From an uncultured Prevotella sp. (lineage in GTDB: Bacteria > Bacteroidota > Bacteroidia > Bacteroidales > Bacteroidaceae), in NCBI GenBank assembly GCA_900314365.1, contig OMVH01000046.1, forward strand, positions 1 through 13,545: a DNA stretch of 13,545 nt, written 5' to 3'. Shown here in pieces: positions 1-7,433 of this stretch; the stretch's first letter is position 1; each line of letters begins with the position of its first letter. A program made the position numbers and the translations under genes. The notes beneath the pieces were generated by a model. That model ran no database searches. It worked only from the letters and a program-made list of their open reading frames with translations, and was not told the origin of the DNA.

Positions 1-336
1 CCATTGCACACTCTCTCGATTTTAGAATCTTTCCTGTCCACATTGTCAAAGGAAACATATCACTCAGAGGGTTAGATAGGTAGGTTGGAAATTGTCCTCA
101 AATATCCACTGCAGGGTGCGGCAAGGTAGGGTTAGGGGCCGTCCGCATTCTGCGAATATAGAAGAGAATCCATCGGATATAGTAGAAGTGAAAGAATTTC
201 TTATTTGCCCGCAGGATGCGGACGGCCACGAAGGCCGCACCCTGCAGTGGACACACGTTAGGCAATATCCAAAGATAGGAACGGAAGCAATGCTGAAGTC
301 GTATACACAATTCTTGTCGGAAGCCTCCGGTCGTTT
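1..336. other. Gene-free region downstream of susD, with a nested inverted repeat
   Basis: I see no credible gene here. Open frames of 80-108 codons cross it on both strands, but they have no family resemblance and run through the inverted repeat, so I treat them as chance. The notable content is the two-level palindrome at 106-250, annotated separately. The bases next to the susD stop (about 315-330) can form a weak hairpin with a 4-bp stem. It has no clear U-tract on the minus strand, so it is a poor terminator. The left edge (1-100) shows nothing I can name. Confidence 0.6.
106..250. repeat. Nested inverted repeat made of four copies of an 11-base motif (REP/BIME-like)
   Basis: An outer stem pairs 106-122 with 234-250, 17 perfect base pairs, each arm containing CTGCAG. 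An inner stem pairs 137-154 with 210-227, 18 positions with one G-T wobble. About 55 bases lie in the centre. The same bases can fold in a second way, because the motif GCAGGRTGCGG occurs four times in alternating orientation: 111-121 forward, 143-153 reverse with two changes, 211-221 forward, 236-246 reverse. So 111-121 can pair with 143-153, and 211-221 with 236-246, giving two side-by-side hairpins. This resembles a bacterial interspersed mosaic element. I see no U-tract and no flanking target duplication, and there is no gene inside. It may stabilise or end the susCD transcript, but that is inference. Confidence 0.7.
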
Positions 337-1752
337 TCAAAGGAAGGGTACTACATATTCCGACTGCTTGTTCTCCACGATGACACGGTTCATGTTGTAC
401 CTGATGACCACAGTGTGATTGCCGTCGTCCATGGTGAAGTCGTCCATGCCCCCATTGAGAGGAATGAACGGAGGAATCACCGGTTGGTCACTGTCACCGG
501 GATTCTTCATATTAGCCACTTCCACATCGCACACCGGCATTCTTATGCCGAGGTCAGCAGGACGGCGTCCTTCGCCAAAGAAAATCTCCTGTCTGAGCAG
601 ATAGACAAGCTCCAAAAGAGCGTCCTGCCCCTGTGTGGCATCCACCATGGCCTTGCTCACCGATGTTCCTGAGATGGTAGGCACGTCGATGGGCTGCGTG
701 CGGTCGAGCACGAGTCCGTGACGAAGGGAATCAGCTGCCGACGCTGCCACAGCATAGAGACTGCTTGCGGGATAGTGGCGCGAACCACCGTTGAAACGTC
801 CTTCAAGATGGTCGTCAACTCCCCGGAGCCGGGGACGGCGGGCAACAAGACCGAGGAGGCTGTTGAGTTCGGCCCGAGCCTCTTCAAGCCGCCCCTCACA
901 CACTAAAGCCTCGGCTATGATGAGATAGTCCTCCTCAGCCTTGGCAATGGTGACGGGACTCTGATAGGTTGACGTGATTTGCACGTATTTAGGGTCGAGG
1001 AAGTCGAGTCGGGGCAGAGGTTGGAACCACGTGCCCCAGATGGCTTCCTGAGCTACATTGTTGACGCTGTTGGCACCATCGAAAGTGAGCTGTACGCAGA
1101 AGTCATCCGAAAGCTGCAGAGCCGTACGGGCTTCACTGACAGCCTCGTCAGCCCTGCCAAGACGATAATAGACGCGGGCCTTCAGAGTGTGGGCGAAAGC
1201 ACGGGCCGAATCTGTGGCCGCATAGCTCAGGACACTGTCTGCCAACGCTACAGCTTCTGTGAGGTGGGTGCGCCAGTCGACAGGCTCACCGCCGGTAGCA
1301 TCGGGCAGGGAAGTGAAGAACTCGCCGGCTAATATCTGTGAGAAGGTCTTGGCTGTGAAGAGGTCGTATTTCTCTGCCGCCGTTATGTTGGGGTCGTGGT
1401 GCAGTACCGTTCCGAAAGCATAGTCCACGGACTCCCGCAAGTTGCCCACGTAGCGCTGCAGCTGCTTCACGTCCTCATCGTTGGTCTTCAGCTCAGGCAC
1501 GTCGAAGACGCGGTTCGATCTCGTGTAGTTGTTATAGTAGTTGTCGGAAAGTATCTCCATGAGCTGTGCATAGTCGCCCATACACTCGGCAAAGTTCTTT
1601 CTCACACCGTTCACCCACGTACGCATGGCATTGGGCTGACTAAGAAAGGTGTCGTCGGTGACGTTAGGACTCTGTGTGTCGCCCGGCTCAATGAGACTGC
1701 ACGACGACAGTACAAGAACCAGGAGGGAGGAGGAGGTAAGATGTCTCTTCAT
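337..1752 (-). CDS. SusD/RagB-family nutrient-binding outer-membrane lipoprotein
   Basis: This is the surface lipoprotein partner of a SusC-type TonB-dependent transporter; it caps the barrel and captures the ligand. The 471-residue protein begins with a lipoprotein signal: basic MKRH, a hydrophobic stretch, then the lipobox L-S-S-C with the lipidated Cys at residue 18. The middle has TPR-like helices (for example the Ala-rich segment around residues 185-215), as expected for SusD. Near the C-terminus EIFFGEGRRPADL (about 389-401) matches the conserved E-x-x-F-E-G-x-R-x-x-D-L block of the family. It is somewhat short for SusD, which often has 500-600 residues. Its start overlaps the stop of susC by one base (TGATG), so the two are almost certainly translated in a coupled way. 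The ligand cannot be told from sequence; a glycan is likely for the family but a peptide or other ligand is possible. Confidence 0.9.
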   Translation of the reverse strand: MKRHLTSSSLLVLVLSSCSLIEPGDTQSPNVTDDTFLSQPNAMRTWVNGVRKNFAECMGDYAQLMEILSDNYYNNYTRSNRVFDVPELKTNDEDVKQLQRYVGNLRESVDYAFGTVLHHDPNITAAEKYDLFTAKTFSQILAGEFFTSLPDATGGEPVDWRTHLTEAVALADSVLSYAATDSARAFAHTLKARVYYRLGRADEAVSEARTALQLSDDFCVQLTFDGANSVNNVAQEAIWGTWFQPLPRLDFLDPKYVQITSTYQSPVTIAKAEEDYLIIAEALVCEGRLEEARAELNSLLGLVARRPRLRGVDDHLEGRFNGGSRHYPASSLYAVAASAADSLRHGLVLDRTQPIDVPTISGTSVSKAMVDATQGQDALLELVYLLRQEIFFGEGRRPADLGIRMPVCDVEVANMKNPGDSDQPVIPPFIPLNGGMDDFTMDDGNHTVVIRYNMNRVIVENKQSEYVVPFL

Positions 1753-4499
1753 CAGAAATCAAGTCTTAGAGTAACAATATATTGACGTGGCGCACTGAAG
1801 GTGGCGTAGTTGATGCCGCCCGTAGCCACAGCTCCCTGTTCGAGGGCTCCGGAGACAGTGGCCTCAGGGTCGCAGTCGGCTGCCGTGAAAGCAAAGGGAT
1901 TGTAGACATTGAAGGCCACATTGACGGTCTTCACAGCCCAGCGGTTGACGCGGAAAGTGTAGTCGGCTCCGATATTGCGAATCTTGAGAAAGTCGGCTTT
2001 ACTGACAAAATAGTTCGTGAACTTCAGCCAGGCAGCACCCTGGGTGAGTCCTTCGAGGGCCTTGGCTGGAATGCGCGGATCGGAGATGCCCTTACGGAAG
2101 CGGAACTGTTCGTCGAAAGAGTGGACGTAGGCTCCCGTCTGATAGTCACCCGTGAGAGTGAAGTTCAGTTGACGGTACCGGGCTCTGATGCCGAAATTGC
2201 CATAGAAGGTGGGAAGCGTTGAACCGAGGTCCTGGTCGGTGAGCACCTCCTTGAGCGTGCCGTCGGCATTGAGTACCGCCTTGTTGCCATAGAGATAGCC
2301 AATGGGTTTACCCTCGCTGACGGCATTCATGATGGTAGCGGGATCGAAGCCTCCAATGCGGAAGGTCACCTGGCCTCCCGTCGAGGCTACACGGTTGTGA
2401 TTGGTGTTCAACGATGCGTTGATGCCCACCGTCCAGTCGCGGCTTTCAATAGCCGTGATGCCGAATGTCCACTCCATGCCATGATTGCGGATGTCGCCGA
2501 CATTGGCAAGGTAGGTTGACGTCTGCCCGGAGGAAGGAAGGGTGGGTATGCTGAAGATGGCGTCGAGCGTACGCGAATAATAATAGGTAAACCCGATATT
2601 CACACGACCGTGCAGCAGACTGGCTTCGACACCAGCTTCATAGGAGTGCATCTTCTCCGGACCGAGGTCTGGATTGCCGTAGGCTCCAAAGACTGCTGCC
2701 TGCTGACCTTGGTAGGAACTGATGTCAATGGTGCGCTGCCAGGCGAAGGCTGGTGGAAAGTTGCCGGCTATGCCGGCGTTGGCGCGGAGGCGGAGCGAGG
2801 TGAGCAAGCCGCTGCGGCGCAGCGGAGCCATGAAAGCCTCGTCGGAGAGCAGGTAGGAGAGTCCCACCTTGGGATAGAACTGCCAGCCCACATTGTCGCC
2901 GAAGGCGCTGTTGTAGTCCACTCTCATTCCAAGGTCGATATAATAACGATTGAGGAACCCGATGTTATCCTGAAGATAGAGTCCGTAGTTGTGCAGGTAG
3001 CTGAGCCATTCGTCGCCCGTCACCGTACCGGCCCCGCTCATCACCTTCACTCCGTCGCGTACGTTGGTACCGTTGAGGAGAGTCTGCTGGTCGTGGGTAT
3101 TGAAGTACTGGAATCCGGCCGTAGCAATGTTGCTCATCCAGTCACCACAATAGAGACGGTACTGGGCATTCACGTCGGCGGTGATGCCGAGATAGTCGCG
3201 GCCGCTGTTGAAGACGCGTCCGGCATCGCTCGTTCCCTCGGGCTTCACCTGCGTGTGAATGAGCCATTCGTTGGTGGTTATCTCCTTGTTCGTGCTGCGG
3301 CGGTAGTCGAGACCGAAGGTGCCCTTCAGACTAAGGTTCTTCAGAGGTGAGAACCTGAGGGTGTGCGACATCTGGAATCGCTTGATGTTGGTGCGGTTGT
3401 ACTGCAGCCGTTCGGCCTTGTCGATGAATGCTTTGAGGAGCGAGAACTCGGCATCGTCCATAGCATCGATGTCGGCCCCGAAGTTATGCACTGTTCCGTC
3501 GGCAGCCGTATAGCGCAAGTCGTTGGCGGCACTGCATTCTGTAGTCCACAGACCAGTGTAGAGGCCTTGGTTGCCATTGCGCGTGCGGCGGAAGTCCTGT
3601 GAGAGGAAGCCGAAGGAGTTCTCGTAGTCGAGCATCCGGTTCACTTTCAGCCGCGATCCAAAACGCAGCACATAGCGCTTGCTGTCGTTGCCATCGTGGA
3701 TAACGGTACCAGTGTTCTGGCCCATATTGGCCCCGAAACTGTAACCGAAGCGCTCATTACCTCCGTCGAAGCCCACCCGATAGAGTTGTTCCAGACCAGT
3801 CTGATTGAGTAACTCCTTGGTACGCTTGAAATGATAGAACTGCGACGTGGCCTCGTCGACACCGAACTGTGTGGAGAAGAAGGCATGGAAGCGTCCGTCA
3901 CCACCCTTTCGCGTAAACACCTGTATGACGCCGTTGGCAGCATCCGAGCCATAGAGTGTGGTGGCAGCCCCACCAGGCACATACTCTATGTGGTCGATAT
4001 TCTCAAGCGGAAGGTCACCGATGGAGCCCGTGGCGGCTGTCTGACCCATGGGAAGGTCGGAGGTGGAATAAGGTTCGGCACTGTAACCGTGGTGCGAGGC
4101 ACTCACGTAGGAGCCCGTATTCATGTTGTCCATGCGCACACCGTCGACATAGATGACGGGAGTGGAATTGGCAAAAGCCGATGACAGTCCGCGCGACCTG
4201 ATAAGGGAGGTGGAACCTGGCTGAGCGGTAGTGACGGAGAATTGTACGGCCGGAAGAGCATCCTGAAGCATGAGGTCGAGGCGTCCCGATGGAACGTTGG
4301 CCAAATCCTTGGCCTGCACCTTCGTAAAGGTCGATGAAAGTCTGCGGCGCTGAATCTGCGCTCCTTGTCCGGTTACGACCACTTCGTTGAGGTTGATGGA
4401 ATCATTCACCGAGCCCGGTGCCACATCATCCTTTTCTTTGCCCGACGCTGCCAAGCTCGCTGCAAGGCACAGTGTAAGGGGTATCAATCTTCTTACCAT
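1752..4499 (-). CDS. SusC/RagA-family TonB-dependent outer-membrane transporter
   Basis: This is a 915-residue outer-membrane barrel that imports a ligand captured by the downstream SusD, powered by TonB-ExbBD. The N-terminus is a Sec signal peptide (MVRR, hydrophobic core, likely cleavage near Ala18-Ser19). A TonB-box-like segment, NEVVVTG at residues 38-44, follows within 20 residues. The plug domain runs from about 50 to 200, with the SusC-type blocks VIYVDGVRMDN and GSDAANGVIQVFTRKG. The remainder is a beta-barrel rich in alternating aromatic residues, ending in LRLDF with the terminal Phe typical of outer-membrane proteins. It lacks the N-terminal carboxypeptidase-regulatory-like domain (about 80-100 residues) common in SusC proteins, which explains the short length. 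It is first in the susC-susD unit. A candidate promoter lies about 120 bases upstream. The substrate is unknown. Confidence 0.92.
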   Translation of the reverse strand: MVRRLIPLTLCLAASLAASGKEKDDVAPGSVNDSINLNEVVVTGQGAQIQRRRLSSTFTKVQAKDLANVPSGRLDLMLQDALPAVQFSVTTAQPGSTSLIRSRGLSSAFANSTPVIYVDGVRMDNMNTGSYVSASHHGYSAEPYSTSDLPMGQTAATGSIGDLPLENIDHIEYVPGGAATTLYGSDAANGVIQVFTRKGGDGRFHAFFSTQFGVDEATSQFYHFKRTKELLNQTGLEQLYRVGFDGGNERFGYSFGANMGQNTGTVIHDGNDSKRYVLRFGSRLKVNRMLDYENSFGFLSQDFRRTRNGNQGLYTGLWTTECSAANDLRYTAADGTVHNFGADIDAMDDAEFSLLKAFIDKAERLQYNRTNIKRFQMSHTLRFSPLKNLSLKGTFGLDYRRSTNKEITTNEWLIHTQVKPEGTSDAGRVFNSGRDYLGITADVNAQYRLYCGDWMSNIATAGFQYFNTHDQQTLLNGTNVRDGVKVMSGAGTVTGDEWLSYLHNYGLYLQDNIGFLNRYYIDLGMRVDYNSAFGDNVGWQFYPKVGLSYLLSDEAFMAPLRRSGLLTSLRLRANAGIAGNFPPAFAWQRTIDISSYQGQQAAVFGAYGNPDLGPEKMHSYEAGVEASLLHGRVNIGFTYYYSRTLDAIFSIPTLPSSGQTSTYLANVGDIRNHGMEWTFGITAIESRDWTVGINASLNTNHNRVASTGGQVTFRIGGFDPATIMNAVSEGKPIGYLYGNKAVLNADGTLKEVLTDQDLGSTLPTFYGNFGIRARYRQLNFTLTGDYQTGAYVHSFDEQFRFRKGISDPRIPAKALEGLTQGAAWLKFTNYFVSKADFLKIRNIGADYTFRVNRWAVKTVNVAFNVYNPFAFTAADCDPEATVSGALEQGAVATGGINYATFSAPRQYIVTLRLDF

Positions 4500-4618
4500 T
4501 AAATGATAGTATTGTCTGTTCTTCTATCCTATGCAGTCAGAACAACGTCTCAACCCTTCGCTGGAAAGAAAGACCATGTAAACGGCAGCAACTTGCTACT
4601 GACTGATGTCCAACACGG

Positions 4619-4628
4619 TGCAAAATTA
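4619..4628 (-). promoter_or_regulatory. Candidate susC promoter, -7 element TAATTTTGCA
   Basis: On the minus strand the bases read TAATTTTGCA, matching the Bacteroidota -7 consensus TAnnTTTG and the extended TTTGCA form shared by four other sites in this window. It would give a leader of roughly 110-120 bases before the susC start. A clear -33 TTTG at the usual 19-21 base spacing is not visible; CAAA blocks at 4630 and 4640 (TTTG on the minus strand) are too close. The call rests on the -7 element and position only. Confidence 0.4.
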
Positions 4629-4719
4629 GCAAAATATTGCAAAATGACCCTACAATTATCTTGGAAATATAATATAGGTAGAAAGTGGTACCAGTCGGGA
4701 AAGGGTTGGAAGGGGTACT

Positions 4720-4880
4720 CGGAGCAATCTGAGTTTTCGGAGTATTCTGAGTAATCTGAGTAATCCGAGTAATCTGAATTTTCTGAATAATCCGAGTATT
4801 CTGAATTTTCTGAATCTTCTGAATAATCCGAGTATTCTGAATACTCCGAAAACTCAGAATATTCTGAATTATCAGAATAG
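4720..4880. repeat. 9-bp tandem repeat array, about 18 units, with a perfect 20-bp inverted repeat
   Basis: Eighteen units keep an exact 9-base period from 4720 to 4880 (the last has 8 bases), with the consensus CYGARTAWT; examples are CTGAGTAAT at 4747 and 4756, CTGAATAAT at 4783 and 4819, and CCGAGTATT at 4792 and 4828. Units differ mostly at the second, fifth and last four bases, and no base is inserted or lost. The array is also partly self-complementary: 4728-4747 is the exact reverse complement of 4839-4858 (20 of 20). A smaller perfect inverted repeat, GAGTATTC-T-GAATACTC, lies at 4830-4846. The strands could therefore extrude a long hairpin. It lies between two divergent candidate promoters, about 95 bases before each. 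Confidence 0.9.
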
Positions 4881-4951
4881 CCACAAGCGCCCTCTCCTAT
4901 CCTACCGAGCGTGAAATTTAGGGATTAACCGAGCAATTTGCGGGCCGATTG

Positions 4952-4985
4952 TTTCCTATTCCGTTTCAGAATTTGTAACTTTGCA
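4952..4985 (+). promoter_or_regulatory. Candidate promoter of the MFS-GH130 operon
   Basis: TAACTTTGCA at 4976-4985 matches the Bacteroidota -7 element TAnnTTTG. Twenty bases upstream lies TTTC (4952-4955), three of four matches to the -33 TTTG. Transcription would begin near 4990, leaving a leader of about 55 bases before the ATG at 5046. The leader is A-rich (ACAACAAGAAATCT) and has no Shine-Dalgarno sequence, as usual in this phylum. Confidence 0.55.
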
Positions 4986-5045
4986 AAGTAAACTGCGCGA
5001 TATCCGCGCATACGACTAAAACAACAATCCGACAACAAGAAATCT

Positions 5046-6374
5046 ATGAACAACCCAACGAACAGCGAGGATCGCACCGAAAACGTCCCCCGCACAGCTT
5101 CCAAGGGCAAGGTAAGCCCCGTGGCATGGGTGCCTACCCTCTACTTTGCCATGGGAATGCCTTTTGTGGTGCTCAACATGGTATGCACACTGATGTACAA
5201 AGGCTTAGGAGTGAGCGACCGACAGATAGCATTCTGGACCTCACTCATCATGCTGCCTTGGACACTGAAACCCCTCTGGAGCCCATTTTTAGAGATTTAC
5301 AAGACCAAGAAATTCTTTGTCGTGCTCACGCAGCTCCTCTCGGGCGTACTCTTTGCGCTCGTGGCTTTAGCACTGCACCTTCCCCACTTCTTCGCCATCA
5401 CCATCGCCATGCTGGCTGTCATCGCACTGAGTGGTGCCACCCACGACATTGCTGCCGACGGCACCTACATGAGTGTTCTCTCCAAGGACGACCAGGCTAA
5501 ATGGATTGGCTGGCAGGGAGCTTTCTACAATATAGCCAAGATTGCCGCCACGGGTGGTCTCGTCTATTTGGCCGGTATCTTCATTGAAGACTTCGGCATC
5601 GTCATGGCCTGGACCATCATCATGCTTATCATCGGCATCGTCATGTGCTCTCTCGGAGTCTACCATTACTTCATCCTGCCTTCGGCCGGCAAGCCCGCAG
5701 AGAGTGCCAAGGGTATCGGCGAAGCCCTCAGAGAGCTGTGGGGAGTGATTGTGGAATTCTTTGAGAAACGCCACATCTGGTACTACATCGCCTTCATTAT
5801 CCTCTATCGTTTCTGTGAGGGTTTCGTGATGAAGATAGTACCCCTCTTCCTCAAGGCACCGCGATCGATGCAGGGGCTGGGCATGAGCGAACAACAGATA
5901 GGCCTCTGCTACGGCACCTTCGGAGCTGCCGCCTTCGTGGTGGGAAGCATCCTCGCCGGATACTACATCGCCCATAAAGGCTTGCAGAAGAGCCTGTTCA
6001 AACTGGCCCTGGTGTTCAACCTGCCCTTTGTGGCCTACACACTACTGGCTTACTACCAGCCCACAAACCTGGTCATCATCGGCAGCGGAATCACCCTCGA
6101 GTACTTCGGCTACGGCTTTGGCTTCGTGGGACTTACGCTCTTCATGATGCAGCAGATAGCTCCAGGCAAACACCAGATGAGCCACTACGCCTTCGCCTCG
6201 GGCATCATGAACCTCGGCGTGATGCTACCGGGAATGGTGAGCGGCCTGGTGAGCGACACCTTAGGCTACCGCACTTTCTTCGCCGTAGTGCTGCTCTGTG
6301 CCATCCCCGCCCTGCTCATCACCTACTTCGTGCCCTTTACCTATCCTGACAAACCCAAGGATACGAAGGCTTAA
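5046..6374 (+). CDS. AmpG-like MFS transporter, probably for mannose-containing disaccharides or oligosaccharides
   Basis: This 442-residue inner-membrane permease has about 12 hydrophobic helices after a polar N-terminal tail of some 25 residues. The region SGATHDIAADGTYMSVL (around residues 129-145) resembles the conserved A-x-Q-D-I-x-x-D-A block of the AmpG/SLC33-type branch of the major facilitator superfamily. A charged cytoplasmic loop (about 218-245) separates the two six-helix halves. The gene directly precedes a GH130 phosphorylase with a 36-base gap, so the two form an operon. In Bacteroidota, MFS genes in this position are thought to carry beta-mannosyl disaccharides or oligosaccharides across the inner membrane for cytoplasmic phosphorolysis. 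The substrate is therefore inferred from context; a muropeptide role, as for true AmpG, is the main alternative. Confidence 0.85.
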   Translation: MNNPTNSEDRTENVPRTASKGKVSPVAWVPTLYFAMGMPFVVLNMVCTLMYKGLGVSDRQIAFWTSLIMLPWTLKPLWSPFLEIYKTKKFFVVLTQLLSGVLFALVALALHLPHFFAITIAMLAVIALSGATHDIAADGTYMSVLSKDDQAKWIGWQGAFYNIAKIAATGGLVYLAGIFIEDFGIVMAWTIIMLIIGIVMCSLGVYHYFILPSAGKPAESAKGIGEALRELWGVIVEFFEKRHIWYYIAFIILYRFCEGFVMKIVPLFLKAPRSMQGLGMSEQQIGLCYGTFGAAAFVVGSILAGYYIAHKGLQKSLFKLALVFNLPFVAYTLLAYYQPTNLVIIGSGITLEYFGYGFGFVGLTLFMMQQIAPGKHQMSHYAFASGIMNLGVMLPGMVSGLVSDTLGYRTFFAVVLLCAIPALLITYFVPFTYPDKPKDTKA

Positions 6375-6410
6375 CCCTCAGCAACCATTCATCAACAAGA
6401 CACATAAGTT

Positions 6411-7409
6411 ATGGAAAAACTCATTATCAAGGGCCAGCAACTCCCCAACATGCCGTGGGAGGAACGACCCGAAGGCTGCCACGACGTGATGTGGCGTTGC
6501 AGTAAGAATCCCATCATACCACGCAACCTTCTCGCTACGAGCAACAGCATTTTCAACTCAGCCGTGGTACCCTTCGGTGACGGCTTCGCAGGCGTATTCC
6601 GCTGCGACGACACCAACCGCCGCATGGTGCTCCACGTGGGATTCTCCGACAACGGTACCGACTGGCATATCAACGAGGAGCCGCTGCGCTTCGAATGCGA
6701 CAATAAGGAAATCGGAGAGTGGGTCTACGGCTACGACCCACGCGTGACGAAGATCGACGACCGCTGGTTCGTGACGTGGTGCAACGGATACCACGGTCCC
6801 ACCATCGGTGTGGCGTGGACCCAGGACTTCAAGACGTTCCACCAACTCGAGAACGCCTTCCTGCCCTACAACCGCAACGGAGTGCTCTTCCCAAGGAAGA
6901 TTAACGGTCGCTACGCCATGCTCTCACGACCCTCAGACACCGGGCATACCGCCTTTGGCGACATCTTCTACAGCGAGAGCCCCGATATGGAGTTCTGGGG
7001 GCACCATCGCCACGTGATGTCGCCGGTAGCCTTCGAAGTGAGTGCCTGGCAGTGCATGAAGATTGGCGCCGGGCCCATCCCTATCGAGACCAGCGAAGGC
7101 TGGCTGCTTTTCTATCATGGCGTGCTCCACAGCTGCAACGGCTACGTCTACGCCTTCGGCTCAGCCCTGCTCGACCTCGACGAACCGTGGAAGCCCATCT
7201 ACCGCAGCGGTCCCTACCTTATCTCACCGCGCGAAATCTACGAGCTCACGGGCGATGTACCCAACGTCTGCTTCCCATGCGCCGAGCTCCACGACCCCGC
7301 AACGGGCCGCGTGGCTGTCTACTATGGCTGTGCCGACACCGTGACGGGTCTCGCCTTTGGCTATATCCCCGAAATCGTTGAATGGACGCGCAAAACGAGC
7401 ATCATCTAA
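6411..7409 (+). CDS. GH130 beta-1,4-mannoside phosphorylase
   Basis: This 332-residue cytoplasmic enzyme splits a beta-1,4-mannosyl bond with inorganic phosphate, releasing alpha-mannose 1-phosphate. It has no signal peptide, and the short WxxxGxW-like strands fit a five-bladed propeller. The likely proton donor is Asp109 in YGYDPRV, the GH130 E/Y-D-P-R-V block. Arg155 (in YNRNGVLFPRK), Arg173 (in LSRPSD) and His236 (in FYHGV) sit where the family keeps its phosphate-binding residues. Length and motifs fit the shorter GH130_2-type enzymes (about 330 residues) better than the roughly 390-residue mannosyl-glucose phosphorylases. Candidate substrates are mannobiose or mannooligosaccharides, and beta-mannosyl-GlcNAc from N-glycan cores. 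Sequence alone cannot choose between them. The upstream MFS gene would supply the substrate. Confidence 0.9.
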   Translation: MEKLIIKGQQLPNMPWEERPEGCHDVMWRCSKNPIIPRNLLATSNSIFNSAVVPFGDGFAGVFRCDDTNRRMVLHVGFSDNGTDWHINEEPLRFECDNKEIGEWVYGYDPRVTKIDDRWFVTWCNGYHGPTIGVAWTQDFKTFHQLENAFLPYNRNGVLFPRKINGRYAMLSRPSDTGHTAFGDIFYSESPDMEFWGHHRHVMSPVAFEVSAWQCMKIGAGPIPIETSEGWLLFYHGVLHSCNGYVYAFGSALLDLDEPWKPIYRSGPYLISPREIYELTGDVPNVCFPCAELHDPATGRVAVYYGCADTVTGLAFGYIPEIVEWTRKTSII

Positions 7410-7433
7410 AAAAAACACAAAAAAAGTTCGTTC

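Larger units (their letters stand above)
4500..5045. other. Divergent intergenic region between susC and the MFS gene
   Basis: This 546-base region separates two divergent units and holds no credible gene. From left to right I see an AT-rich susC leader with an 11-base palindrome AGCAACTTGCT at 4587-4597. Next come a minus-strand candidate promoter near 4619-4628, the 9-bp tandem array at 4720-4880, and a plus-strand candidate promoter at 4952-4985. Open frames of 83 and 115 codons cross it, one on each strand. They exist because the 9-bp repeat length is a multiple of three, and their low-complexity products (Ile/Gln/Asn/Thr repeats) look like artefacts. Confidence 0.7.

Noticed and set aside
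106..250. Insertion sequence or MITE with terminal inverted repeats
   Set aside because: No target-site duplication flanks the 17-bp arms, and the internal motif copies fit a mosaic repeat better.
92..418. 108-codon plus-strand frame over the inverted repeat, and an 80-codon minus-strand frame at 98-340
   Set aside because: Both run through the palindrome, show no family features, and the plus frame enters the end of susD in antisense.
2610..3350. 246-codon plus-strand frame antisense to susC
   Set aside because: A shadow of a well-supported transporter gene in GC-rich DNA; no recognisable domain.
4467..4469. Cys11 in the SusC signal peptide as a lipobox cysteine
   Set aside because: The preceding residues Leu-Thr-Leu do not fit a lipobox, which needs Gly, Ala or Ser before Cys; the protein is a barrel with a Sec-type signal.
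4720..4880. CRISPR array
   Set aside because: The repeats are 9 bases long and contiguous, with no spacers and no cas genes nearby.
4537..4884. 115-codon minus-strand frame with a repeated Ile-Gln-Asn-Thr-Arg pattern
   Set aside because: It is open because the 9-bp repeats contain no stop in that frame; low complexity, no start signal, and it overlaps the susC promoter region.
5367..5975. 202-codon minus-strand frame antisense to the MFS gene
   Set aside because: Composition (His/Asp/Gly/Val-rich) is typical of antisense translation of a membrane protein gene.
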